Source: Akkermansia muciniphila (GTDB lineage: Bacteria; Verrucomicrobiota; Verrucomicrobiia; Verrucomicrobiales; Akkermansiaceae). From it: a stretch of 18,027 bases of DNA. The stretch is from contig CALPMD020000002.1 in NCBI GenBank assembly GCA_943324575.2, forward strand, positions 1-18,027. Reading direction: 5' to 3'. A model generated the notes under the pieces. The model was not told where the DNA came from and searched no databases. It was given only the letters and a program-made list of their open reading frames with translations. Below are positions 7,552 through 14,082 of this stretch, piece after piece. The first letter of the stretch is position 1; each line of letters begins with the position of its first letter. Position numbers and translations under genes: made by a program.

Positions 7552-8184
7552 TCAGTGATCCAGCTTCAGCTTCTTAAGCTTCGGCTCGATGACAAATCGG
7601 CAATACGGGTTCTTCGATTTATTCTCGTTGTAATAATTCTGATGGTAATTCTCTGCCGGATAGAACGCCGAAGCCTGGGTGATCTCCGTGACAATCGGAT
7701 CACTGAACTCCGCCTTGGCTTCAGCCTTGGAAGCCTCGGCTAATTTTTTCTGGGCCTCGGACTCAACGAAGATGACGGAGCGGTACTGCGTGCCGACGTC
7801 ATTGCCTTGGCGATTGAGGGTCGTTGGGTCGTGCAGTTTCCAGAACCACGAGAGGATCTTTGCGTAAGAGATTTTCAGAGGATTGAAGACAACCCGAACC
7901 ACTTCCGCATGGCCGGAGTCCCCCGAACAGATTTGCTCATAAGTCGGATCACTCACCGTGCCGCCCATGTATCCCGAAGTCGCGGAGTACACCCCGTCCA
8001 ACTGACGGTAGGCCGCTTCGATGCACCAGAAACAGCCCGCGCCCAGCGTGGCGACTTCAGCGCCTGCGGGGACGTCCGGGAGCTTGGCGGCTTGTTTGTC
8101 GGTAGCGGTCATGGCTTTATGAGGTTCGCAAGAGGCAAGAGATGGAATCAGAAGCAAAAGCGAAAGCACGCGACGACGATTCAT
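7552..8184 (-). CDS. msrA: Peptide methionine-S-sulfoxide reductase MsrA, predicted lipoprotein
   Basis: MsrA reduces methionine-S-sulfoxide in oxidised proteins. The catalytic motif GCFWC is at residues 50-54, with Cys51 as the attacking residue. Downstream family signatures are GYMGGTVSDPTYEQICSGDSGHAEVV, LHDPTTLNRQGNDVGTQYRS and YHQNYY. Candidate resolving cysteines are Cys54, Cys86 and Cys195 (NPYCRF). The N-terminus MNRRRVLSLLLLIPSLASC is a lipoprotein signal with lipobox LASC, so Cys19 should be lipidated and the enzyme should act in the periplasm or on the envelope rather than in the cytosol. Length is 210 residues. No MsrB domain is fused. The MBL-fold hydrolase gene lies 45 bp upstream on the same strand. 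No Shine-Dalgarno is visible. Confidence 0.94.
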   Translation of the reverse strand: MNRRRVLSLLLLIPSLASCEPHKAMTATDKQAAKLPDVPAGAEVATLGAGCFWCIEAAYRQLDGVYSATSGYMGGTVSDPTYEQICSGDSGHAEVVRVVFNPLKISYAKILSWFWKLHDPTTLNRQGNDVGTQYRSVIFVESEAQKKLAEASKAEAKAEFSDPIVTEITQASAFYPAENYHQNYYNENKSKNPYCRFVIEPKLKKLKLDH

Positions 8185-8229
8185 GGCAAAAGTCTATACC
8201 AATTCACTTTGGGCGCACGAACATATTTC

Positions 8230-9153
8230 TCACCACTCAAAGCCGACGCCTTCTTCCAAGACCAGAACTTGGTCAATGATGCCCAGTCGGTCAGCCTCCA
8301 TCAGAAGCCTCTCGATCGGTTCATCGTGCGGCTCATTACCCAAGGGGAAGGTCCCGTAGTGCATCGGGATGAGGAGCTTGGCACCCAGATCGACAAAGGC
8401 GCGCACCGCCTCCTCCGGGTTCATGTGGACGTCGCGACCGCTCGGCGATTCGTAGGCACCGATCGGCATCAGGGCGACGTCGATTTCATAGCGTTTGCCG
8501 ATTTCCTTGAAGCCTTCGAAGTAGGCACTATCGCCGCAATGGAAAACGCTTTTGCCCGCGGTACGGACGATATAGCCGCCGTAATCGCGGTGGATGTCGT
8601 GAATAAAACGGGCACCCCAATGGTGCGACGGAGTATGAATGATTTCAAGTTGATCGAAGAACAACTCGTCCCAAATTTGCATCTCGTGGGTCGAGGGAAA
8701 TCCCAAACGCTTGACCAAGGAGCCGCTGCCTAAGGGGACGATGATGCCTTCACGGGCCTGCAGGATTCTCAGACTCGGCTTGTGCAAGTGATCGAAGTGG
8801 GCATGAGTGACCAAGACCAGATCCACCTCTGGCACTCCTCGTAGATTGAGCCCCGGCTGGCGCGAGCGTTTGACGGGACCGTGCCACTTCGCCCAGTTCG
8901 GATCAACAATCACGGCGTGGCCTGCAAATTGCAGGAAAAACGACGCGTGACCGATCCAAGTGATGCGGACCTTATCCTCATCGGGCGGAGCCAGTATCGG
9001 CTCCAATACATCGCCATCCCGCCGCCGAAACATCCCTGGCACAAGACGATGGCGCAGAAAGCGCAGATTTCGCTTTGGCCACCCCTTCTGCGGCAACAAG
9101 CCAGAGTACCGACTGGAGATCGGCTGGATGGGCACAGGTTCTGGGTCGTTCAC
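8230..9153 (-). CDS. MBL-fold metallohydrolase, NAPE-PLD/UlaG-like
   Basis: This 307-residue metallo-beta-lactamase-fold enzyme has all the ligands for a two-metal site: THAHFDHL (His117, His119, Asp121, His122), His178 in HTPSHHWGARF, Asp208 in HCGDSAYF and His265 in IPMHYGTF. The HHWGAR and CGDSAYF spacing is that of the N-acyl-phosphatidylethanolamine phospholipase D-like branch, so a phosphodiesterase acting on a lipid is possible but not shown. There is no signal peptide. The start is GTG at 9153. It is the one start in the window with a clear Shine-Dalgarno (GAGG at 9162-9159, 5 nt spacing), and no ATG precedes the fold in a usable place. It sits between pyrF (46 bp) and msrA (45 bp) on one strand. 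Confidence 0.87.
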   Translation of the reverse strand: MNDPEPVPIQPISSRYSGLLPQKGWPKRNLRFLRHRLVPGMFRRRDGDVLEPILAPPDEDKVRITWIGHASFFLQFAGHAVIVDPNWAKWHGPVKRSRQPGLNLRGVPEVDLVLVTHAHFDHLHKPSLRILQAREGIIVPLGSGSLVKRLGFPSTHEMQIWDELFFDQLEIIHTPSHHWGARFIHDIHRDYGGYIVRTAGKSVFHCGDSAYFEGFKEIGKRYEIDVALMPIGAYESPSGRDVHMNPEEAVRAFVDLGAKLLIPMHYGTFPLGNEPHDEPIERLLMEADRLGIIDQVLVLEEGVGFEW

Positions 9154-9199
9154 GGTTACCTCAGTTTAGCAAAGAAATCGGCCGCTTGCAGGAATAAAC

Positions 9200-9976
9200 T
9201 CATGGCCGGTAGGCCGCCGCGATCTTTTCCGCCCAATCCTGCGCCCGCGCCGCGAAACTGCGGTCATCCCCCGCATAGAGAATGCCGCGGGAAACATTGA
9301 TCACGTCCGGCGCCATTCTCGATGCCGCGGCGAGCGACGCGAGATCCCCTCCCTGCGCGCCCAGGCCGGGAACGAGCAGCGGCGCGTCGGGGATTTTCGC
9401 CAAGACATCCGCCGCATTGGTCAGGCCGACGACGTAGCCAACATCCGTGGCGCGTCCTTCGTCTTTCGCCCGATCACCCAGCGCCGTGACGAGTTCAAAC
9501 ACCGAACGGCCATCGGCCAGTTTCTGGCGCTGGAAATCGGCCGAGCCCGGATTGGAAGTCACGGCCAGCAGGTAGATCCCCTTCCCTGCCCAATCGAGGA
9601 ACGGTTCAATCGAATCATAACCGAGGAATGGATTGAGCGTGACCGCATCCACATTCCATCCGGCGAAATACCCCTGAGCGTAGTATTTCTGGGTCTCGCC
9701 GATGTCGCTGCGTTTGGCATCCAGAATGACCGGGATCTCATCGGGCATTCCTGCCAGCAGCTCTTCGAGCAGACGAATGCCCTCGATGCCCATCGCTTCA
9801 AAGTAGGCCATATTTGGCTTATAGGCCGCCGCCCACGGCGCGGTTTCTTCGATGACTTGCTTGAGAAAATCTCTCGCCGCTGCGGCCCCACCATCGCCGG
9901 GACGCGGATCGAGCCCAACACAAAGACGGGAACCAGTTTGATCAATTCGGCCTTGAAGACGGTCAGCGTAGCGCAT
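9200..9976 (-). CDS. pyrF: Orotidine 5'-phosphate decarboxylase PyrF, type 2
   Basis: PyrF converts OMP to UMP, the last step of de novo pyrimidine synthesis. The 258-residue product starts MRYADRLQGRI and shows CVGLDPRP (19-26), Lys53 in AAYKPNMAYFE, and the catalytic motif DAKRSDIGET (Asp86, Lys88, Asp91). Further motifs are TLNPFLGYDS, AVTSNPGS, VVGLTN, PGLGAQGG and NVSRGILYA. This set is that of the longer type-2 subfamily rather than the E. coli type. The frame is open for 44 more codons upstream, but that stretch is low-complexity and has no homologous look, and the family begins with the chosen Met. The MBL-fold gene follows after 46 bp. Upstream lies a minisatellite and then the response regulator. 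Confidence 0.95.
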   Translation of the reverse strand: MRYADRLQGRIDQTGSRLCVGLDPRPGDGGAAAARDFLKQVIEETAPWAAAYKPNMAYFEAMGIEGIRLLEELLAGMPDEIPVILDAKRSDIGETQKYYAQGYFAGWNVDAVTLNPFLGYDSIEPFLDWAGKGIYLLAVTSNPGSADFQRQKLADGRSVFELVTALGDRAKDEGRATDVGYVVGLTNAADVLAKIPDAPLLVPGLGAQGGDLASLAAASRMAPDVINVSRGILYAGDDRSFAARAQDWAEKIAAAYRP

Positions 9977-10090
9977 GGCGGGAGAATGACGGTGGGGAGA
10001 CGGTCTGGGAATCAAAAATCGTCCATCGCTTCGCCGAATTCGCTTTTGTAGCGACAAATGGGCGTTGTGGCTGATGGCCGGGATGAGGCT

Positions 10091-10195
10091 TGGCTTGGGT
10101 CGAGCCACACGTGACTCGGGTCGAGCGACACGCGACTCGGGTCGAGCGACACGCCGCTCGGGTCGAGCAACATGCGACTCGACCCGAGCGATCAG
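10091..10195 (+). repeat. 21-bp minisatellite, five units
   Basis: There are five consecutive 21-bp units (10091, 10112, 10133, 10154 and 10175), each centred on the core CTCGGGTCGAG (CTTGGGTCGAG in the first), with spacers such as CGACACGCGA. Units 2 and 3 differ at a single base. In the last unit the core is inverted (CTCGACCCGAG). The array lies between the end of the response regulator gene and the start of pyrF. It stays open in one frame because 21 is a multiple of three, but I do not regard it as coding. Confidence 0.92.
10155..10190. other. Perfect 13-bp inverted repeat
   Basis: CGCTCGGGTCGAG (10155-10167) and CTCGACCCGAGCG (10178-10190) are exact reverse complements around a 10-nt loop. 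This is made by the inverted last unit of the minisatellite. In the - strand transcript of the kinase/regulator genes it forms a strong GC hairpin 66 nt after the response regulator stop. No T tract follows on either strand, so it could block exonucleases or act as a factor-dependent end rather than an intrinsic terminator. Confidence 0.8.
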
Positions 10196-10255
10196 AGGCC
10201 AGCTAAGGGGCGTGCCCGTTGCTTCACGGCGCCAAAAGCCTGAAAATCAGGGGGA

Positions 10256-10699
10256 TCAACTCCCCACCGGCAGCTCGTTCAGTTCGGTCCAGTAGGTTCC
10301 TAAATGAGACACGGCCTCGGTGAATTTTTCATAATCGACCGGTTTGACGATGTAGCTGTTGGCCCCAAGATTGTAGGTTCCAGCGAGATCACAGTCTTCA
10401 CGTGACGAGGTTAAAACCACGACTGGCAACAGTTTGGTGGACGAATTGGCGCGGATCTGGCGCAGAACTTCGATCCCACCGACTTTAGGCAGCTTCAGGT
10501 CGAGTAAGATGACCTTGGGCTGCTCTTTGATGTCCCGCCCGGCGTATGCGCCGACCCCAAAGAGGAAATCGAGCGCCTCCTGACCATCCTTCACATGGAC
10601 GAGGGATTCGGGGGGGATGTTTTTTCTCAAGGCCCGGATCGTGAGTTCCGCATCGTTGGGATTGTCTTCGACCAAGAGGATCTTTGGGGCATGATTCAT
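10256..10699 (-). CDS. Single-domain response regulator, Rcp1-like
   Basis: This 147-residue CheY-like receiver has no output domain. The acidic pair is Glu11-Asp12 (VEDNPNDAEL), the phospho-acceptor is Asp67 in ILLDLKLPKVGG, the switch Thr97 is in VVLTSSRED and the conserved Lys119 is in SYIVKPVDY. The -TSSREDCDLAGTYNLGANSYIVKPV- style is that of Rcp1 and relatives, which usually partner phytochrome-type or similar histidine kinases. Its ATG overlaps the stop of the adjacent kinase (ATGA, 10699-10696), so translation is coupled and the kinase is the likely phosphodonor. With no DNA-binding domain it must act by protein contact or in a relay. Confidence 0.94.
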   Translation of the reverse strand: MNHAPKILLVEDNPNDAELTIRALRKNIPPESLVHVKDGQEALDFLFGVGAYAGRDIKEQPKVILLDLKLPKVGGIEVLRQIRANSSTKLLPVVVLTSSREDCDLAGTYNLGANSYIVKPVDYEKFTEAVSHLGTYWTELNELPVGS

Positions 10700-11478
10700 G
10701 ATAGGGGATGGGGAAGGGTGAAAAAGAAGGTGGCACCATGATCGACTTCAGACTCTGCCCAGATGCGCCCGCCGTGGCGATGGACGATGCGCCGGACGAG
10801 TGCCAGACCGAGGCCCAAGCCAGCGACGCCAGGAAATTGCCCCTCGCTATGGAAGCGCTGGAAAATGGTGAAAATTTTGCCAGCAAGTCGCATATCAAAG
10901 CCCTCGCCATTGTCTTTGATGTAGTAAATGAGTTCGCCACCCTCACCAGTCTGCGTCCCGATCTCGATCTCGCCGAGATCACGACCTTGAGTGAACTTGA
11001 TGGCATTATCGATCAAGTTCCACCAGACCTGACGGATCATCGCTAAATCCCCCACGGCCGGTGGCAGCGGGCGGAGATCCAAGTGCAGTTTACGCTCGGG
11101 GCTTCGCGCCGCCAATCCATCAAAAACCGACTGCGCCAGCGCGTGCATATCGATCGGCTCCAACACCATTTTCTGCCGTCCAAGCCGCGAAAAAATCAAC
11201 AGGCCACTGATGAGTTGGTCCGTTCGCAATGCCTCGCGCTGGATCACGCTGAGCAAGCGCCGCCCCTCATCGTCCAATTGCGCCGCATGGTCTTCGACCA
11301 GGATTTTGGCAAATCCGTCCACAGCACGCAGCGGTGCCCGTAGGTCGTGTGATACGGCATAACTAAACGAGTCGAGCTCGTCATTGACGGCGGCGAGTTC
11401 CAATACCAATTGGCGGACATTCTCTTCGGCCCGCTTGAGCGCATCGGACTCCGGTTGATGATTGGGTTCGTCACTCAT
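10696..11478 (-). CDS. Soluble sensor-less histidine kinase (HisKA plus HATPase)
   Basis: From the chosen start the protein has 260 residues: a short helical N-terminus (about 10-38, likely coiled coil) and then HisKA with His44 in YAVSHDLRAPLRAVDGF. The HATPase domain has the N box (NLIDNAIKF), G1 (DNGEGFDM) and a G2-like GVAGLGLGLALV. No membrane segment, PAS or GAF domain is present, so input must come from another protein. Its catalytic core closely resembles that of the upstream kinase, so the two are tandem duplicates. The frame allows a start at 11499, but ATG 11478 gives the compact ATGAGTGA overlap with the upstream stop and is preferred. The response regulator follows with a 4-nt overlap. 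Confidence 0.9.
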   Translation of the reverse strand: MSDEPNHQPESDALKRAEENVRQLVLELAAVNDELDSFSYAVSHDLRAPLRAVDGFAKILVEDHAAQLDDEGRRLLSVIQREALRTDQLISGLLIFSRLGRQKMVLEPIDMHALAQSVFDGLAARSPERKLHLDLRPLPPAVGDLAMIRQVWWNLIDNAIKFTQGRDLGEIEIGTQTGEGGELIYYIKDNGEGFDMRLAGKIFTIFQRFHSEGQFPGVAGLGLGLALVRRIVHRHGGRIWAESEVDHGATFFFTLPHPLS

Positions 11479-13546
11479 GATGTTGATCCGGTTGTGCATG
11501 CATTGGGTCTGCTGATTTTGGGTTCAAAGGATTTGGCAGGGTGAAATAAAAGGTGGCGCCGTGGTCGACTTCAGCCTCCGCCCAGACGCGGCCGCCATGG
11601 CGCTCGACAATGCGCTTCACCAGCGAAAGACCAATACCTGTCCCCTCGAACTTCTCGCCGCTGTGGAGGCGCTGAAAAACCCCGAAAAGTTTGTCGGCGT
11701 AGCGCATATCAAATCCTGCACCGTTATCTTTGACGTAATAAATCGGCGCGCCGTCCTCGCCAAATTGCGTGCCGATCTCAATCACACCCGGCTCTCGCCC
11801 TTGGGTAAATTTAATGGCGTTACTGAGGAGGTTGACCCACGCCTGGCGGACCATCGACGGCGTGCCGATGGCCGGGGGCAACGGGTGAAGTACCAGATGC
11901 AGTTGACGCCCGGGGGGCAACGCCGCCAGTTCATCAAACACCTCCTGCGCCATTGCGTGCATGTCGATTGGCTCTGGCACGACCTGTTGCCGACCGAGAC
12001 GTGAAAAGGCGAGTAGGTCGTCAATCAAACGACTCATCCGCTGCGCTTCTGAGCGAATCACGTTGAGCATCCGCCGACTATCGTCGTCCAGTCGCTCTCC
12101 TAAATCCTCAGCGATCATCCGTGAAAATCCATCGATTGCCCGCAGCGGTGCACGCAAGTCATGCGAGACTGAATAGGAAAAGCCTTCCAACTCCTTGTTG
12201 GCCACTTCAAGTAGCTCGGCGTGATGATGCAACTCGGCGATGAGCCGCTGCTTGGAGGCCGCTTCAACATTCAACCGCAAGACGACAAAAGCCAGAAGCA
12301 GCACACTGATAAACACAGCAACTGGTAGAATGAGCAATGTCAGCCTGCTGATTGCCTCTGACTCCGCTCGCCGCAAATCAAGCAATTCTATTTCCGCAGC
12401 CTCCATCTCATGCAAAAGCGCGCGAACCCGGGTAATCAAATCCAATCCATGGCCCGTGGCGATCATCTGAGCGGCCGCATCAAACCCGCGGTCGCGTCGA
12501 GTGGCGATGATTTGCTGCGAATACTCTATGCTCGCAGTGATGGCCGGCTCCAAATGGGCAAGACGCGCCTGCTGCTCCAAGCTTCCAATCAATTGGCGCA
12601 ATTGTCCGAGTACGCTCGTTGTTGAGAGAATGGCGGGGTTGGTGAATCTAAGGAAAGTCTCATCGCCTGTAATGACAAACCCACGTTCGCTTTCAGCGAC
12701 CTCCTCGTAGTCACCTTTCAGTTCGTTAATTTTGCCGATGACTTCGTAAGTATGTTGGACTTTCTCCGCAGTAACCATCAGCTGTTGGGTGCTTTGTTGG
12801 GAAAAATCCGAGAAAGCAATCATTAGGATAAGCCCGAAGGCAAAACCTGACGAGAGCTTGCGACCGATGAGCCATCGGCCCTCAATTTCCCGCCAAGAAA
12901 AAACGAGCACGGCCGCGCCAATCAAAACAAAAAGGAATGCCGTATGAACCGCCATTCCCGTCAAATCGCCCGTGCCATAGCCGGTGATATAGTGGGTGAG
13001 ATAACCTATAAACGTGAATAGTCCTAGCGCCAGCAACAGCGTGCCGATAGAAACGAGGATCAGGGGTCGACGAACACGCCCAGGCGGCCGACTCATGAGC
13101 CAGAGCGCCGCCGCCGTCAGCCCGAAGCAGTTAACCGCAGTTAGGGACATGCGCCCAAGATGAATCTTGAGTAGAGTCGGGTTGGTGATACGAAAGAGAA
13201 GTTGGTCGATGCCGAAATCCAAACCGCTTGCGTATTCGCCCAAGGTAAGCAGCGCGATCAGGCCAATGACCAGCGCACAGAACCGCGCCCAGAGGCGAGG
13301 CCACTTGCCGGGTAATTGCAGGAGTAACAGCCCGCATCCGCTGATGACAAACGCGACCGCCGTGTTCGGCTTCATGTAGGCCCTGCCGTGAATCGGGTAG
13401 ACCAAACTTAGGATATCGAATGCCCAACCAACGAGGACCAGACCGCCCACCACCATCACCGCAACCGCAACCAAACGTTCAAAGAGATGAGCCGACAGAT
13501 GGCACGTCGCTGCAGGAGGAGCATGGGTGATTTCTCCATTCGACAT
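11471..13546 (-). CDS. Membrane histidine kinase with CHASE3 sensor domain
   Basis: This 691-residue kinase has an N-terminal block of about seven membrane helices (near 24-44, 62-78, 88-106, 134-152, 160-182, 198-216 and 231-247). A CHASE3-like extracytoplasmic helical sensor follows (about 250-400, with GDYEEVAESERGFVITGDETFL), then an eighth helix (about 401-424). A coiled linker leads to HisKA (His462 in YSVSHDLRAPLRAIDGFS) and HATPase (N box NLLSNAIKF, G1 DNGAGFDM, G2 GTGIGLSLV). The core family is shared with phytochrome-like kinases. It is followed with an 8-nt overlap by a shorter paralogous kinase and then a receiver. Upstream, 101 bp separate it from the DoxX-like gene. The ligand is unknown. 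No Shine-Dalgarno precedes ATG 13546. Confidence 0.93.
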   Translation of the reverse strand: MSNGEITHAPPAATCHLSAHLFERLVAVAVMVVGGLVLVGWAFDILSLVYPIHGRAYMKPNTAVAFVISGCGLLLLQLPGKWPRLWARFCALVIGLIALLTLGEYASGLDFGIDQLLFRITNPTLLKIHLGRMSLTAVNCFGLTAAALWLMSRPPGRVRRPLILVSIGTLLLALGLFTFIGYLTHYITGYGTGDLTGMAVHTAFLFVLIGAAVLVFSWREIEGRWLIGRKLSSGFAFGLILMIAFSDFSQQSTQQLMVTAEKVQHTYEVIGKINELKGDYEEVAESERGFVITGDETFLRFTNPAILSTTSVLGQLRQLIGSLEQQARLAHLEPAITASIEYSQQIIATRRDRGFDAAAQMIATGHGLDLITRVRALLHEMEAAEIELLDLRRAESEAISRLTLLILPVAVFISVLLLAFVVLRLNVEAASKQRLIAELHHHAELLEVANKELEGFSYSVSHDLRAPLRAIDGFSRMIAEDLGERLDDDSRRMLNVIRSEAQRMSRLIDDLLAFSRLGRQQVVPEPIDMHAMAQEVFDELAALPPGRQLHLVLHPLPPAIGTPSMVRQAWVNLLSNAIKFTQGREPGVIEIGTQFGEDGAPIYYVKDNGAGFDMRYADKLFGVFQRLHSGEKFEGTGIGLSLVKRIVERHGGRVWAEAEVDHGATFYFTLPNPLNPKSADPMHAQPDQHHE

Positions 13547-13603
13547 AATGGAGCATCATCGCCTATGTCGCACGAAGAGACAAGCTGCAAAGCAAGAGAT
13601 CGA

Positions 13604-13620
13604 TCAAAACAGCTTTTTGA
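13604..13620. promoter_or_regulatory. Small inverted repeat upstream of the membrane kinase
   Basis: TCAAAA and TTTTGA form a 6-bp inverted repeat with a 5-nt centre, 57 bp before the kinase start. It is a possible operator or a weak hairpin between doxX and the kinase. No known regulator is implied. Confidence 0.25.
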
Positions 13621-13628
13621 CGACCGAT

Positions 13629-13653
13629 CCTATGGGACCTATGGGACCTATGG
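13629..13653 (-). repeat. 9-bp tandem repeat, copy 2
   Basis: There are nearly three units of the same 9-mer as at 7511-7540, here written GGGACCTAT on the + strand (units at 13634 and 13643 with partial units on both sides). The 7-mer CCGATCC stands directly on each side (13624-13630 and 13654-13660). The array overlaps the doxX stop codon and supplies three in-frame TAG codons 9 nt apart. Confidence 0.85.
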
Positions 13654-14082
13654 CCGATCCTTCGACTCCACCCACCACAGCCAAGCGAGCAGGAGGAAAT
13701 ACCCGGCGAACTCCGCCGCCTTTTGCCAGTACTGGATCGGCGCGTCGCCGCCGTGACAGCCGCAGGAAATATCCAAGCCCTTCGACCAAGCCCAGCCGAC
13801 GGCAACGGCAAACACCAGCACCAATCCGGCGGTGGTAAGAATCGCGCCTTTGCGAAGGATTCCCAACATCAGGCACAGCCCGGCCACCAGCTCCAGCCAC
13901 GGCACGGTGTAGGCAGCGACGGCATCCCACGGTGCTTTGACGAGCTGATAGTTCGCTACATCGCGCGTGAACCGATCTAGCCCCGTACCGAAGATCTTCA
14001 GCCCGCCACTGTAAACAAACCAGACGCCCAGCAGGACGCGGGCAATCAAGGCGGCGACCTGAGGTTTGGCGTTCAGATTCAT
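13648..14082 (-). CDS. DoxX/MauE-like membrane protein
   Basis: This 144-residue integral membrane protein has four predicted helices (about 10-30, 58-75, 78-98 and 120-138) and a DoxX-type N-terminus (ARVLLGVWFVYSGGLKIF). The SCGCHGG loop (106-112) between helices 3 and 4 resembles the Cys-Gly-Cys loop of MauE-type members, which are linked to disulfide chemistry and quinone-coupled redox. The start codon directly abuts the nuoF stop (TAA|ATG), so translation is coupled to complex I subunit F. The C-terminal codons and stop lie in a 9-bp tandem repeat, so the last residues (DRP) may be repeat-derived. A role beside the respiratory chain is inference from position. Confidence 0.85.
   Translation of the reverse strand: MNLNAKPQVAALIARVLLGVWFVYSGGLKIFGTGLDRFTRDVANYQLVKAPWDAVAAYTVPWLELVAGLCLMLGILRKGAILTTAGLVLVFAVAVGWAWSKGLDISCGCHGGDAPIQYWQKAAEFAGYFLLLAWLWWVESKDRP

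Noticed and set aside
9977..10108. 44-codon N-terminal extension of pyrF reaching the minisatellite
   Set aside because: It is low-complexity and basic, and the PyrF family begins at the MRYADRL methionine. The extension is just open frame.
10091..10195. CRISPR array
   Set aside because: The 21-bp units are contiguous with no unique spacers of 25-40 bp, and no cas gene is nearby.
10065..10295. Open frame of 76 codons with a seven-residue repeat (RATRDSG type)
   Set aside because: The frame is open only because the 21-bp minisatellite unit is a multiple of three. It overlaps the response regulator end and shows no protein-like character outside the repeat.
10256..13546. Phytochrome photoreceptor operon
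   Set aside because: The receiver is Rcp1-like and the kinase cores are of the phytochrome-associated type, but neither kinase has PAS, GAF or PHY domains or a bilin-binding cysteine, so light sensing is not supported.
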